Part shown: positions 53,734 through 62,023 of the stretch, in pieces
Numbering within the stretch: the stretch's first letter is position 1
Layout: each line of letters starts with the position of its first letter
Assembly (NCBI RefSeq): GCF_004216955.1
Contig: NZ_SGXL01000001.1
Location: 3,044,061 to 3,108,060 of the forward strand
Length of the DNA: 64,000 bases
Direction of reading: 5' to 3'
Origin: Fictibacillus sp. BK138
GTDB lineage: Bacteria; Bacillota; Bacilli; Bacillales; Fictibacillaceae
Notes under the pieces: generated by a model
The model's database searches: none
What the model saw: only the letters and a program-made list of their open reading frames with translations
Told to the model about the DNA's origin: nothing
Program-made: the position numbers and the translations under genes

Positions 53734-55017
53734 TTAATGAGGTAACTGCTCTTTGTCCATTGTTTTACCTGTATTATAGCTATCTAAGAAATGAATACGC
53801 TCTAGCATTGTCGGATGCCCGTACAAGAACCACTTCACAATTTTAGGCGGATTCACCTCGCTTAGTGATACGGTTGCCAGCTGCTGAAAAGCACCTACTG
53901 CAGCTTCTGGATTCTTTGTCATCTGGATCGCGTATTGGTCAGCATCACGTTCCGCTTTTCTGGAAACGGCATTTTCCACGGGAGAAACCGCAAAGCTAAG
54001 GAGTGAGAAAATTAAAAGCAAAGCAGGAAGAGCTGCGAGATCACCTACTCCTTTAACACCCCACTTCTTACCGTATTTCTCAATCCACTTGCGATAGATG
54101 ATATTACCGAGCCACAAGCCCAAGAAAGAAAGAACTATCGAAGAAATCAAGTTCCAATACAGATGATGCATCACGTAATGTCCGATCTCATGAGCCATGA
54201 CAAACAGCACTTGGTTATCACTCAGTTTATTTAAGGTCGTATCCCATAGGACGATTCTCAAGTTAGAACCGATTCCGTTTACATATGCGTTTAATGCATT
54301 CGTCTTTTCAGACATGTTCACTTCGTACACATTTTCGGCCGGTATATCCGCTTTGTCCGCAATGTTCAGGATTTTTTCCTTTAGCGCTTCATCCTGCAAC
54401 GGATAGAACTTGTTATACAAAGGATCGATTACGACAGGCTGAATAAAGTATAAAAACACCGTAAATGGTATGGAGAGCAGCCATGCAAAAAGCCACCATC
54501 TCTTTTCATACTTTTTGATCAGCCAATACATGACTCCAACCATGAGCGTAGTCAATGCCCAGCTGATCCAGAAATCCACAAGGCCATCCCGCATCCAGCT
54601 GTGAAAGGATTGAACGGATATGTTATAGCTTTTTGATACTGTAAAGCTGTAATAGCGAAGCGGGAATGTTAAAACCCAGCTCGCAAAAGAAAGTAGCAAT
54701 ACATAGACCGCGGTATGGACAATAGAAAATTTCGTAAGTCCCCCAGCTGCTTTTCGAAACCACCTCGACAGGCCAAAGCCTAGTACAAACAAATAGATCA
54801 GCCATTCGAGCGGTACAGAAATAAAGTACAAAAAGTCCTTTATTCTTGAAAAATCAGTGCTTAACTCTAGCTCTCTATCCGTCATAAACATAGCAGGATC
54901 AGCTGCGGATCCCTTAAGGTCGACCGGCAGTGCGGAGTCGGCTCCATGAAACAAGTAATACCACATCAATGCACCATATATGGCAAAGCCCAGCATAAAC
55001 CACATGGATTTTTTCAA
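53734..55017 (-). CDS. M48-family (Ste24-like) membrane metalloprotease, YhfN-like
   Basis: Integral membrane zinc protease of 427 residues with about seven hydrophobic helices. The zinc site is VMAHEIGHYVMHH (HExxH at about 276-280), with the third ligand glutamate in RKAERDADQYAIQM. EVNMSEKTNALNAYVNGIGSNLRIVLWDTTL is the conserved CAAX-protease block. Length and layout match B. subtilis YhfN. It probably removes damaged or lipidated membrane proteins; natural substrates are unknown. GGGGGCATG-type ribosome binding site upstream. Confidence 0.92.
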   Translation of the reverse strand: MKKSMWFMLGFAIYGALMWYYLFHGADSALPVDLKGSAADPAMFMTDRELELSTDFSRIKDFLYFISVPLEWLIYLFVLGFGLSRWFRKAAGGLTKFSIVHTAVYVLLLSFASWVLTFPLRYYSFTVSKSYNISVQSFHSWMRDGLVDFWISWALTTLMVGVMYWLIKKYEKRWWLFAWLLSIPFTVFLYFIQPVVIDPLYNKFYPLQDEALKEKILNIADKADIPAENVYEVNMSEKTNALNAYVNGIGSNLRIVLWDTTLNKLSDNQVLFVMAHEIGHYVMHHLYWNLISSIVLSFLGLWLGNIIYRKWIEKYGKKWGVKGVGDLAALPALLLIFSLLSFAVSPVENAVSRKAERDADQYAIQMTKNPEAAVGAFQQLATVSLSEVNPPKIVKWFLYGHPTMLERIHFLDSYNTGKTMDKEQLPH

Positions 55018-55094
55018 AATACATGCCCCCTTTTATACCTACTATAAAGTGTAAGGGGATTTGTCCAATTTAGAACAAGTCATGGAAAACTTTT

Positions 55095-55922
55095 TTATAA
55101 AGCATTCGTCAAAGTAGGGACAACGGTAAGTTTTTCATGCTCAACCTCTATGCGGTTAGGTTGAATATAGATAGCTTTTAATCCCATTAAAAGCGCAGGT
55201 GCAATTTCGTTGATGAAATTATCGCCGATCGATACGGCCTCATGCGGCTGCACACCAAACTCGTCTAGAATGGTCTGCATCTTTTCTTTTGTTTTGAGCG
55301 GCTTATGTCCTTCTGTATAAAGAGCATGAAAAACCCCCTCTAGTTCTAGCTCGTTAAGAAGTCTTTTTACATCTTCTCTTTCACTGTTCGTTAGCAGGAC
55401 AAGCTTCTTTTCCTCTTTAAGACGAACCAAACCATCTTTTAGCCCAGGTGTTTTCGTTAAATGAAACTGATCCGTAACCATATATTCTTTTGTTGCGTTA
55501 TAACATTCCCACGTATCGCTCTGTTTTAAGCCAAAATGCATAGCTGTCGCATAAGGCAGCCACCATCCATCACCAATTGCGATCAGACGCTCAAAATCAT
55601 ATATAAGTTCACCTGCATACTCCTGCTTCATTCTTTCTTCCGGCCACTCTTCCCCATCAAATGAAGTAACCTTCGTTACCTGAAGTGTCATAGGATCAAC
55701 AGTTACACTCGTATCGTTTTTAATATCATATACCTTCCCGATCGCGACAGGATGAGTCCCTTCTTTCATGCTCTCATATGTATCCCAAAATGCCTGCTTC
55801 TTATCATCTGCAACACGCTGCTGCATCAGCCTGCCATAATAATCAAAATGATCCGTGTCTTCATATAGCGTTCCGTCCAGATCAAAAATCAGCAGCTTTG
55901 CTTCATCAATCAAGTGTTTCAA
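55095..55922 (-). CDS. HAD-superfamily hydrolase
   Basis: A 275-residue cytosolic phosphatase of the haloacid dehalogenase fold. Motif I is LLIFDLDGTLYED (nucleophile Asp), motif II LLTNSERED, motif III HKPLKTKEKM and motif IV SIGDNFINEIAPALLMG. A long insert between motifs I and II (about 30-140) forms the cap. Substrate unknown. The start is TTG at 55922, with AGGAGGTG six bases upstream; the earlier in-frame TTG at 55940 lies before the ribosome binding site. Confidence 0.85.
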   Translation of the reverse strand: MKHLIDEAKLLIFDLDGTLYEDTDHFDYYGRLMQQRVADDKKQAFWDTYESMKEGTHPVAIGKVYDIKNDTSVTVDPMTLQVTKVTSFDGEEWPEERMKQEYAGELIYDFERLIAIGDGWWLPYATAMHFGLKQSDTWECYNATKEYMVTDQFHLTKTPGLKDGLVRLKEEKKLVLLTNSEREDVKRLLNELELEGVFHALYTEGHKPLKTKEKMQTILDEFGVQPHEAVSIGDNFINEIAPALLMGLKAIYIQPNRIEVEHEKLTVVPTLTNAL

Positions 55923-56014
55923 GCTGAACACCTCCTGCAATTATTGTAGGTTCCTGCACCGTTAAAAGTAAAGAAAAGCATATTGACAGGAATTTACTAA
56001 TCATGTAAGTTATA

Positions 56015-56039
56015 AGTGTACTATATTAAGTAGTACACA
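56015..56039 (+). promoter_or_regulatory. YtrA-type operator
   Basis: AGTGTA (56015-56020), 13 bases and TACACA (56034-56039) match the B. subtilis YtrA site AGTGTA-N13-TACACT at all but the last base. It follows a -35-like TTGACA (55983-55988) and lies 25 bp before the GntR start codon. Confidence 0.82.
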
Positions 56040-56063
56040 CGTAGTATTTAAAGGTGGGATAAT

Positions 56064-56468
56064 ATGATTTTAAATTTAGATCCCCGAAGCAATACGCCGA
56101 TATGGGAGCAAGTCGTCCATCAAATTAAAGAACTGATTTTGAAGGAGATCCTGCAGCCCGAAGATAAGTTGCCTTCGGTAAGAGAACTATCAGGAACATT
56201 ATTGATAAATCCAAACACTGTAAGCAAAGCCTACCAAGAGCTGGAACGCCAAGGAATTATAGAGACCCTGCGCGGTAAAGGGACTTTTGTTTCTGCTTCC
56301 ATAACTCCTAGAGCCGATGAGCAGAAGATTGCCGAAATGAAGCAGCAGATTAAACAGCTTGTCATTGATGCTTCCTATTTAGGAATCGATCAGCAAACAT
56401 TGGCACTATGGTTAAAAAAGATTTCTGAAGAGCTTGGAGGGAATAACAACCATGTTAAAAATGATTAA
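56064..56468 (+). CDS. GntR-family repressor, YtrA type
   Basis: A 134-residue winged-helix repressor of the YtrA subfamily, which has only a short dimerisation tail. NTPIWEQVVHQIKELILKEILQPEDKLPSVRELSGTLLINPNTVSKAYQELERQGIIETLRGKGTFVS is the complete GntR domain. In B. subtilis YtrA represses its own ABC operon and is relieved by cell-wall antibiotics; the operator match here supports the same logic. AAAGGTGGG precedes the ATG. The ABC ATPase start overlaps its 3' end by 17 bp. Confidence 0.92.
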   Translation: MILNLDPRSNTPIWEQVVHQIKELILKEILQPEDKLPSVRELSGTLLINPNTVSKAYQELERQGIIETLRGKGTFVSASITPRADEQKIAEMKQQIKQLVIDASYLGIDQQTLALWLKKISEELGGNNNHVKND

Positions 56469-57336
56469 TGTTAGTAAGACGATAGATGGACGCCAGGTTT
56501 TAGAGCATGTGAACGTAACACTTGAGCCCGGTATGATTGCAGGTCTTGTCGGCCGAAACGGTGTCGGTAAATCTACATTGCTCAGAACGCTTGCTGGTAT
56601 TTTGGACCCGGATGAAGGCGAAGTCACTTTTAATGAAATCAATATCCACCAAGAGCCCGCGATCAAACAGAAGCTGACTTATGTTCCCGATTCAACTGAA
56701 ATCTTAAAAACTTATAATGTGAAAGAAATTGTGAAACTGTATGATGCGATCTATGAAGATTTTGACGTGATGTATTTTTATTCGTTAATGGATCGTTTCA
56801 AGCTTCCTAAGAACAGAAAGCTCAGAACCTACTCAAAAGGGATGAAAGCTTTGTTTTTAATGATCCTTTCATTCTCTACAAAAGCTGATTTTATTATTCT
56901 GGATGAACCGACAAACGGACTCGATCCGATCGTCAAAAGAAATATTCTTCAATTTATTATTGAAGAAGTAAGTGAACGTCAATTAAGTGTACTCATCTCA
57001 ACCCATCACCTCGAGGAAGTTGAAAAGATTGCTGACGTCCTTATTATGATGAAAGATGGTCAGATTGAATCGACTACTTCGATCGAAGACGCTAAGTCAT
57101 CTTTCAGAAAAGTTCAAGCTGTTTATAAGCATGCTCTTCCTGAAAAAATTGCAAACTTAAACAACGTAACCATTCTTTCGCAGACAGGAAGAGTCTATAC
57201 GCTAATGATCAAAGGCAATATCCAGGAAACAATGGAAAAAATGCAGCAAGAGCAGCCTTTATTGTTAGAAGAACTTCCGATGACACTTGAAGATATATTT
57301 ATTTCATCGCTTGGAGGGGAATCACATGTTTCATAA
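56452..57336 (+). CDS. ABC transporter ATP-binding protein (YtrB-like)
   Basis: A 294-residue ATPase. Walker A is GRNGVGKST near residue 38, the signature region is TYSKGMKALFLMILSFST (degenerate compared with LSGGQ), Walker B is FIILDEPTNGLDP and the switch histidine is in ISTHHLEEVEKIAD. GGAGGG lies 10 bases before the ATG at 56452; a TTG at 56434 coincides with that site. Coupled by overlap to both the regulator and permease genes. It probably exports or responds to cell-wall-active compounds. Confidence 0.92.
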   Translation: MLKMINVSKTIDGRQVLEHVNVTLEPGMIAGLVGRNGVGKSTLLRTLAGILDPDEGEVTFNEINIHQEPAIKQKLTYVPDSTEILKTYNVKEIVKLYDAIYEDFDVMYFYSLMDRFKLPKNRKLRTYSKGMKALFLMILSFSTKADFIILDEPTNGLDPIVKRNILQFIIEEVSERQLSVLISTHHLEEVEKIADVLIMMKDGQIESTTSIEDAKSSFRKVQAVYKHALPEKIANLNNVTILSQTGRVYTLMIKGNIQETMEKMQQEQPLLLEELPMTLEDIFISSLGGESHVS

Positions 57337-58384
57337 AGCATTATGGATGAGAAACCAAAAGCTTGCAGCTCCAGCTGTTTGGGCCGTTTACCTATCTTTA
57401 TTCTTTTTTCTGCCATTCTCTTTTTTCGGGAGAGCGCAAAGTCTTCAAACACAAGCAGAGAAATTTAATGATACACAATTAAACTTTGCTTTTCATGGTG
57501 TTGAAATCGCTTTGTTTTTGACGCTTATTCTTGTTGGATTCGCCTCATTGCTGTTAGGACAGGAGCGAACCACTCATTCTACAGATCTGACATTCTCACT
57601 TCCTTTTAAACGAAAAGATATTTTTCTTTCAAAATGGATGTTTGGCGTTGTACATATTACAACAGGTCTATTAATCAACCTTTTATTATGTATGCTTATC
57701 ATACGATTCACGATTTTACATGAAATTGCCGATGCGTCATTTTTGCTCCATTTCATGGCGCTCGTTATACCCTTTTCAATTGCCATATTTACTTTCAGCT
57801 TATTTATTGGAACTATTGCTGGCAGCATTGTATCTCAGTTTATTTTAAGTTTTATATTCCTTTTCTTCCCGATCGGTTTCTTCTCTTTGGTCGGAACATT
57901 TCTGATGTATCACGGGCTCGAATTAGATATGATGTATGATGTAAACGGCAGGTTTAACTCGTTCGGAGATTTTATTTCAATAGCTACACTGCCTGTTCCT
58001 ATTTTCGAGTTCGCTTATTATACTGATGTCGTAAATGAAATCGACGGATCGGTAATGGATTATACCAGAATGCCAGATTATCTAGTGTTGCTTTCTCCTC
58101 TTCTTTATTTTGCAGTGACGTTTCCTCTTGGAATCTGGTTCTTTAGCCGGACGAAGAACGAGAACAATGGCAGATTACTTGTTTTTGAGAAAGGCAAAGG
58201 ATTCTTTAGTGTAGGGGTTGTCGTTTGCTTTGCACTTGCATTCGGTATGGCAGGCGGAGGTATCTTCGGATCTTATGACCAGCCGTCATTACTTGGCTAT
58301 TATTTTTCCGCAGCCATTGGCGCCGTCTTAAGTTACTTTGTATTAAGAAAGATCATGAATATTCGACTAGGATTAAGTAAATAG
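57326..58384 (+). CDS. ABC transporter permease of the YtrA-controlled operon
   Basis: A 352-residue integral membrane protein with about eight hydrophobic segments: a first helix at about 15-35, an extracytoplasmic segment (ESLQTQAEKFNDTQLNF-like region), then GQERTTHSTDLTFSLPFKRKDIFLSKWMFGVVHI as the coupling region. The start at ATG 57326 has GGAGGGG eight bases upstream and overlaps the ATPase stop by 11 bp. It has no substrate-specific motif that I recognise. A terminator follows. Confidence 0.85.
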   Translation: MFHKALWMRNQKLAAPAVWAVYLSLFFFLPFSFFGRAQSLQTQAEKFNDTQLNFAFHGVEIALFLTLILVGFASLLLGQERTTHSTDLTFSLPFKRKDIFLSKWMFGVVHITTGLLINLLLCMLIIRFTILHEIADASFLLHFMALVIPFSIAIFTFSLFIGTIAGSIVSQFILSFIFLFFPIGFFSLVGTFLMYHGLELDMMYDVNGRFNSFGDFISIATLPVPIFEFAYYTDVVNEIDGSVMDYTRMPDYLVLLSPLLYFAVTFPLGIWFFSRTKNENNGRLLVFEKGKGFFSVGVVVCFALAFGMAGGGIFGSYDQPSLLGYYFSAAIGAVLSYFVLRKIMNIRLGLSK

Positions 58385-58390
58385 GTTCAT

Positions 58391-58421
58391 AAAAGAGCGG
58401 TCAAACTCCGCTCTTTTTGTT
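58391..58421 (+). terminator. Terminator of the YtrA-type ABC operon
   Basis: AAAGAGCGG and CCGCTCTTT pair around a 7-base loop and are followed by Ts. Confidence 0.88.
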
Positions 58422-58479
58422 TGCCATTTTGTCTGTTGGGCATCCTGTTTAATAGCCATTTGAAAGAGGGATGACAACA

Positions 58480-59172
58480 ATGGATGGAATACTGATTACA
58501 ATCTACCGTACCGTTTTAGGCTTTGCCTTTTTATTATTGCTGATGAGATTACTAGGGAAAAAGCAGCTTGGAGAACTTACCTTTTTTAACTACGCGACCG
58601 GAATTGCTATGGGAAACATCATTGGTGATATGGTTGTTCATAAAGAGATTACCGTTTGGGAAAGCTTAGCTGCTTTAAGCTTTTGGGCGGTATCTGTGTT
58701 TTTAATAGAGTTTCTTAACAAACATTCTCCCCTTTTGACAAAGCTCACAAAAGGACAACCAAGCATACTAATAAAAAAAGGACAGATTATGCAAAAAGAA
58801 ATAAAAAAACATCAGTTGTCCATGGACGATTTATTAATGCTCTTACGCATGAATTCTGTATTTGATATTCAAGAAGTTGATTATGCAATTATGGAGCCCA
58901 ACGGACAACTTAGTGTTTTAAAAAAGCCTCTTAAAGACTCCGTGACAAAAGAAGATCTTAATATCCCTCCTAAATCAGGACAATACTTGCCTACTATGCT
59001 CGTTTCAAACGGAGAAAAAATAGAGCAGGCTTTTCACGAGTACAATCTAACGAATGAATGGTTTGAAATCCAGCTGCAACGTGCGGGCTATCAAACCATA
59101 AATGAGATCTTTTTTGCTCAATTAACGGAAGATGGTGAAGTCTTTTTTGTAATGAAGGAAAAAAGCAGCTGA
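58480..59172 (+). CDS. DUF421 membrane protein, YetF-like
   Basis: A 230-residue protein with three N-terminal membrane helices (to about residue 80) and a cytoplasmic alpha/beta domain (KGQPSILIKKGQIMQKEIKKHQLSMDDLLMLLRMNSVFDIQEVDYAIMEPNGQLSVLKK) typical of DUF421/YetF. LLLMRLLGKKQLGELTFFNYATGIAMGNIIGDMV is the family opening. Several paralogues occur in Bacillus; some are spore-associated, function unknown. GAGGG stands nine bases before the ATG at 58480. Confidence 0.9.
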   Translation: MDGILITIYRTVLGFAFLLLLMRLLGKKQLGELTFFNYATGIAMGNIIGDMVVHKEITVWESLAALSFWAVSVFLIEFLNKHSPLLTKLTKGQPSILIKKGQIMQKEIKKHQLSMDDLLMLLRMNSVFDIQEVDYAIMEPNGQLSVLKKPLKDSVTKEDLNIPPKSGQYLPTMLVSNGEKIEQAFHEYNLTNEWFEIQLQRAGYQTINEIFFAQLTEDGEVFFVMKEKSS

Positions 59173-59199
59173 CATAGACATATATGCCAGCTGCTTTTG
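59162..59199. terminator. Bidirectional terminator between the DUF421 gene and glpQ
   Basis: AAAGCAGCTG and CAGCTGCTTT form a 10-bp perfect stem; T-rich tails on both strands serve the two convergent genes. Confidence 0.9.
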
Positions 59200-59200
59200 T

Positions 59201-60055
59201 TTATCGTCCTTTTTTCACTTCATTCAACAGGTCAGGGAAGTTTGTGAACATTCCGGTTACGCCCCAGTCGATTAGCTTTTGCATTTCTTCTTTTTCATTC
59301 ACGGTATAAGGATGGATCTCAAGTCCGTTTTGAACCGTTTTCTGAACATACTCCTTGTCGATCATATCACTGTTTGGCCCAATTCCGACTGCATATTGTT
59401 TGATCGCTTGAACTTCAGCATCAGAAAGGGCAGCTGGTGATGTATACCACATTAGCTGTACTAGTTTTATAGAAGGGTCAATCTCGTTCATTTTTAGTAA
59501 ACTAGCAGAGCTGAACGACTGTACAAGTAATGTATCTTTGTCGATTCCGTATTCATCTACGATCTCAGCGAGTTTTTCTTCCATCCCAGGGTAAACTTCA
59601 GGTGATTTTGTTTCGATATAATAGTTCGCATTCTTTCCGAACGTTTGGAACACTTCCTCTAACGTTGGCACTTTTAGACCTTCATAATCTGGATTTGCTC
59701 TTTCCGGATATTTTTCATTGAACCAGCTGCCTGCATCAAGCTCTTTAATTTCTTTTAGCGTATAATCTTTTACCTGTCCTGTTCCATTCGTAGTACGGTC
59801 AAGCGTTTCATCATGCATGGCGATAAGTTCACCATCTTTTGTCATCTGAAGATCTACTTCAATGTAGTCTCCATGCATTCTTTCGCCCATCTTATAAGAT
59901 GTTAAAGTATGCTCTGGTGCATAACCAGAAGCACCGCGATGTGCCACATTTACTATATCTTTCTCCTTTTCAGCTGCATCTGCTGTAAATCCAGATCCCA
60001 TAACTGTAAGACTTAACGCAAGAGCTCCAATCGTAGTTTTAAACGCCTTCTTCAT
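59201..60055 (-). CDS. glpQ: Secreted glycerophosphodiester phosphodiesterase GlpQ
   Basis: Exported enzyme of 284 residues that splits glycerophosphodiesters, including teichoic-acid-derived ones, into glycerol-3-phosphate and alcohol. A signal peptide (MKKAFKTTIGALALSLTVMGSGFTADA) is followed by the GDPD fold with NVAHRGASGYAPEHTLTSY, YIEVDLQMTKDGELIAMHDETLDRTT and the conserved TKSPEVYPG-type ETKS block; the Glu/Asp/His metal and catalytic residues are present. GGAGAG precedes the ATG. No glpT partner gene follows. Confidence 0.94.
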   Translation of the reverse strand: MKKAFKTTIGALALSLTVMGSGFTADAAEKEKDIVNVAHRGASGYAPEHTLTSYKMGERMHGDYIEVDLQMTKDGELIAMHDETLDRTTNGTGQVKDYTLKEIKELDAGSWFNEKYPERANPDYEGLKVPTLEEVFQTFGKNANYYIETKSPEVYPGMEEKLAEIVDEYGIDKDTLLVQSFSSASLLKMNEIDPSIKLVQLMWYTSPAALSDAEVQAIKQYAVGIGPNSDMIDKEYVQKTVQNGLEIHPYTVNEKEEMQKLIDWGVTGMFTNFPDLLNEVKKGR

Positions 60056-60161
60056 TTAGTTACACTCTCCTTTGTTGTCAGTGAAGTACTCTCTCACTCT
60101 ACCAAGGGAGTTTGAAGACTTGTTTACACCTGCGTAAAGCCGAAGTAAAGAGATTATATAT

Positions 60162-60194
60162 AAAAAAAGCCAGTTCGAAATATTCGAACCAGCT
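60162..60194 (-). terminator. Terminator of the Cof-type phosphatase gene
   Basis: GCCAGTTCGAA pairs with TTCGAACCAGC with one mismatch, and the minus-strand transcript runs into seven Ts. Confidence 0.85.
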
Positions 60195-60209
60195 TCTGTA
60201 AAAGTCTTT

Positions 60210-61070
60210 CTATTTTGTTTCTAAAAATTTTTGAATCGCAAACGCTACTCCGCTTTCGTCATTCTCTTTCGTAACAAATGAAGCCATTTCTTTTATTTCA
60301 TCTACAGCATTCCCCATAGCAACTGGAAATCCTGCAATTTCGAGCATTGAAACATCATTGTAGTTATCACCGATTGCCATCGTGTTTTCCAATGGGATCC
60401 CTTTTATTTCTGCAAACCTTTTTAGAGCTACACCCTTTTGTGCTTCACTGTTTGTAATCTCCAAGTTATTATCAGCTGATGAACTGACTGCTAGATCATC
60501 AACCGCTTGCAGATGCTGAAACGCACGCTGCAGTCTAGCAGTATCACTCGAGAATGCAAGAAATTTATAGACCTCTATGTCATTTTGATCCAGAAGTTTT
60601 TCAAAATCTCCAACTACACTGACAAGCCCTAAACGAAAACGGCGCAACGCTGCTTTTTGGACGTCATCATCCGTTGCTTCAGGGTTAGAAGTAATTACAA
60701 TATCCTTCATAACCTCGTAGGCTTTTTCACGATTATCCGTATATGTTCCCTTGCTTGTATACAGTTCGTAATAGATGTCCTCTTTATCCAGAATCCGTTT
60801 GATTTCTTCATATTGTGAGAACTCTAGAGGTGTTGAAGAAAGAATCTCCCATTCAGCAGATCTGATTTCGGCACCGTTCACACAAATAAGGGGCAGATGC
60901 AATTCTGCATCTTCTAATGTATGTCTAGCTTCATCATAAGAACGTCCTGTTGCGATCACAACATGATGTCCATCCTTTACCGCTTGTGAAATGATCTTAC
61001 TGTTCTCTTTCGTTACTTTTAACTGTTTATTAACAAGTGTTCCATCCATATCAATAGCGATCAGCTTCAT
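60210..61070 (-). CDS. Cof-type HAD sugar-phosphate phosphatase
   Basis: A 286-residue cytosolic HAD-IIB (Cof) phosphatase. Motif I is LIAIDMDGTLVNK, motif II VVIATGRSYDEAR, the C2 cap spans about residues 85-190, motif III is KGVALKRFAEIKG and motif IV MAIGDNYNDVSMLEIAG. It resembles the YwpJ/YxeH/YidA group that hydrolyses sugar phosphates or FMN-related compounds. AAAGG nine bases upstream supports the ATG at 61070. Confidence 0.9.
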   Translation of the reverse strand: MKLIAIDMDGTLVNKQLKVTKENSKIISQAVKDGHHVVIATGRSYDEARHTLEDAELHLPLICVNGAEIRSAEWEILSSTPLEFSQYEEIKRILDKEDIYYELYTSKGTYTDNREKAYEVMKDIVITSNPEATDDDVQKAALRRFRLGLVSVVGDFEKLLDQNDIEVYKFLAFSSDTARLQRAFQHLQAVDDLAVSSSADNNLEITNSEAQKGVALKRFAEIKGIPLENTMAIGDNYNDVSMLEIAGFPVAMGNAVDEIKEMASFVTKENDESGVAFAIQKFLETK

Positions 61071-61079
61071 TAAAATCAT

Positions 61080-61209
61080 CCTTTATTGCTTAGTCCATTA
61101 GTAAGTTTACCCATAAGTACAATAATTCAAAGCAACTTAAGTATTAAAAATAAGCTTTCTAATAGTTTATTGCTTTTAAGTATTTTGTTTATTTCTTTCC
61201 TTCACTGTT
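61080..61209. other. Short intergenic stretch upstream of the Cof-type gene
   Basis: About 130 AT-rich bp between the Cof-type phosphatase start and repeat copy 6, with no recognisable gene or clear promoter. Confidence 0.4.
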
Positions 61210-61400
61210 CAGTTGTTTGGAGTGGAAGGTGCGAGACTCCTCGAAAATGAAAATCAATTTTCTTCGTGCGATGCATCGCTGTCGTATCCTTCCTTGTCCT
61301 GCGGGACGAGCGGTCATGTGAGACCACTCAAAGGCGCAATGCGGCGAGGGGGCTCACCGCACGCCCCGCGGAAAGCGAGCATCCTGGAGCGGAAATCAAC
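61210..61400 (+). repeat. Interspersed palindromic repeat, copy 6, with a ~58-bp insertion
   Basis: Plus-orientation copy with the usual ends and a TGAGACC ... GGGGCTCACCGCACGCCCCGCGG half. Between GCGAGACTCC and CTGCGGGACGAGCGG it carries ~58 extra bases (about 61241-61299) with GAAAAT/ATTTTC and the perfect palindrome GCGATGCATCGC. The insertion point differs from the replaced segment of copy 5. Confidence 0.82.
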
Positions 61401-61444
61401 CACTTTCATTAGCATCCATTTTTACGAACACAAATTTTAAAAAT

Positions 61445-61468
61445 AAAAAAAGAGCTTTAGAAGCTCCC
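61445..61468 (-). terminator. Terminator of the 44-residue peptide gene
   Basis: On the minus strand GAGCTT pairs with AAGCTC around a 3-base loop and seven Ts follow. Confidence 0.8.
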
Positions 61469-61488
61469 TTTAAAAAACATTCTTAGTA

Positions 61489-61623
61489 TTAATCTTTGTA
61501 GATAAATGATTGTACCATATCCGTTAAAGCGTGGAAAATTTCAACGGCTTGAAATGATAAAACAGAAAGAGCTGAGATAGAAAATAACCCTATAAGTACA
61601 AATCGAATTAAATGAGGCATCAT
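61489..61623 (-). CDS. 44-residue membrane peptide
   Basis: A short gene with a one-helix product: MMPHLIRFVLIGLFSISALS begins it, the hydrophobic helix spans about residues 5-25, and a short amphipathic tail ends in FIYKD. GGAGG lies six bases before the first ATG; a second ATG follows immediately. A sigma-A promoter with a perfect -10 lies upstream and a hairpin terminator downstream, so this is a complete transcription unit. No homologue is recognised; function unknown. Confidence 0.75.
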   Translation of the reverse strand: MMPHLIRFVLIGLFSISALSVLSFQAVEIFHALTDMVQSFIYKD

Positions 61624-61645
61624 TAATCTCCTCCTTTTAATTGTG

Positions 61646-61675
61646 ATTATACGCCCATTCGCATCTGAAAATCAA
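61646..61675 (-). promoter_or_regulatory. Sigma-A promoter of the 44-residue peptide gene
   Basis: Minus strand TTGATT (61670-61675), an 18-bp spacer and a perfect TATAAT (61646-61651), about 22 bp upstream of the start codon. Confidence 0.78.
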
Positions 61676-61717
61676 TTCATAAGGTTAATTATTTACAAAG
61701 TAAATTATGACAATTGT

Positions 61718-62023
61718 CTACAAAAAAGTATATCCATATAAAACCAAGATAGAGGCTAATACAACAATTATAACATTAAGGTTAAGCCATGCAGCGATAA
61801 AGGCAGCTGCTGCTCCTATTACTCCATAGAGAACTGAATCCGGATTAATCGTAAGCACTCCCGGGAAAATGAGCGCTCCTAAAATGGCAAACGGAACATT
61901 TTTCAGTATCCCCTGTACTCTTGGATGCAGGTTGTTCGTGTGAAACATGACGAGCGGCAGCATTCTTGGAATGTACGTAACCAGGCCCATTCCGATAATA
62001 ACCCAAATCAGATTCTCATTCAT
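61718..62023 (-). CDS. azlD: Branched-chain amino acid exporter small subunit AzlD
   Basis: A 101-residue membrane protein with about four hydrophobic helices that pairs with AzlC for branched-chain amino acid export. VTYIPRMLPLVMF near the N-terminus and KNVPFAILGALIFPGVL are the AzlD signatures. AAGGGGG lies nine bases before the ATG at 62023, inside the azlC 3' end; the two genes overlap by 8 bp and are translationally coupled. An ATG three codons earlier directly abuts the ribosome binding site. Confidence 0.93.
   Translation of the reverse strand: MNENLIWVIIGMGLVTYIPRMLPLVMFHTNNLHPRVQGILKNVPFAILGALIFPGVLTINPDSVLYGVIGAAAAFIAAWLNLNVIIVVLASILVLYGYTFL

Noticed and set aside
61213-61440. 75-residue frame on the plus strand
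   Set aside because: It is read entirely from palindromic repeat copy 6; the same nonsense peptide appears at other copies.
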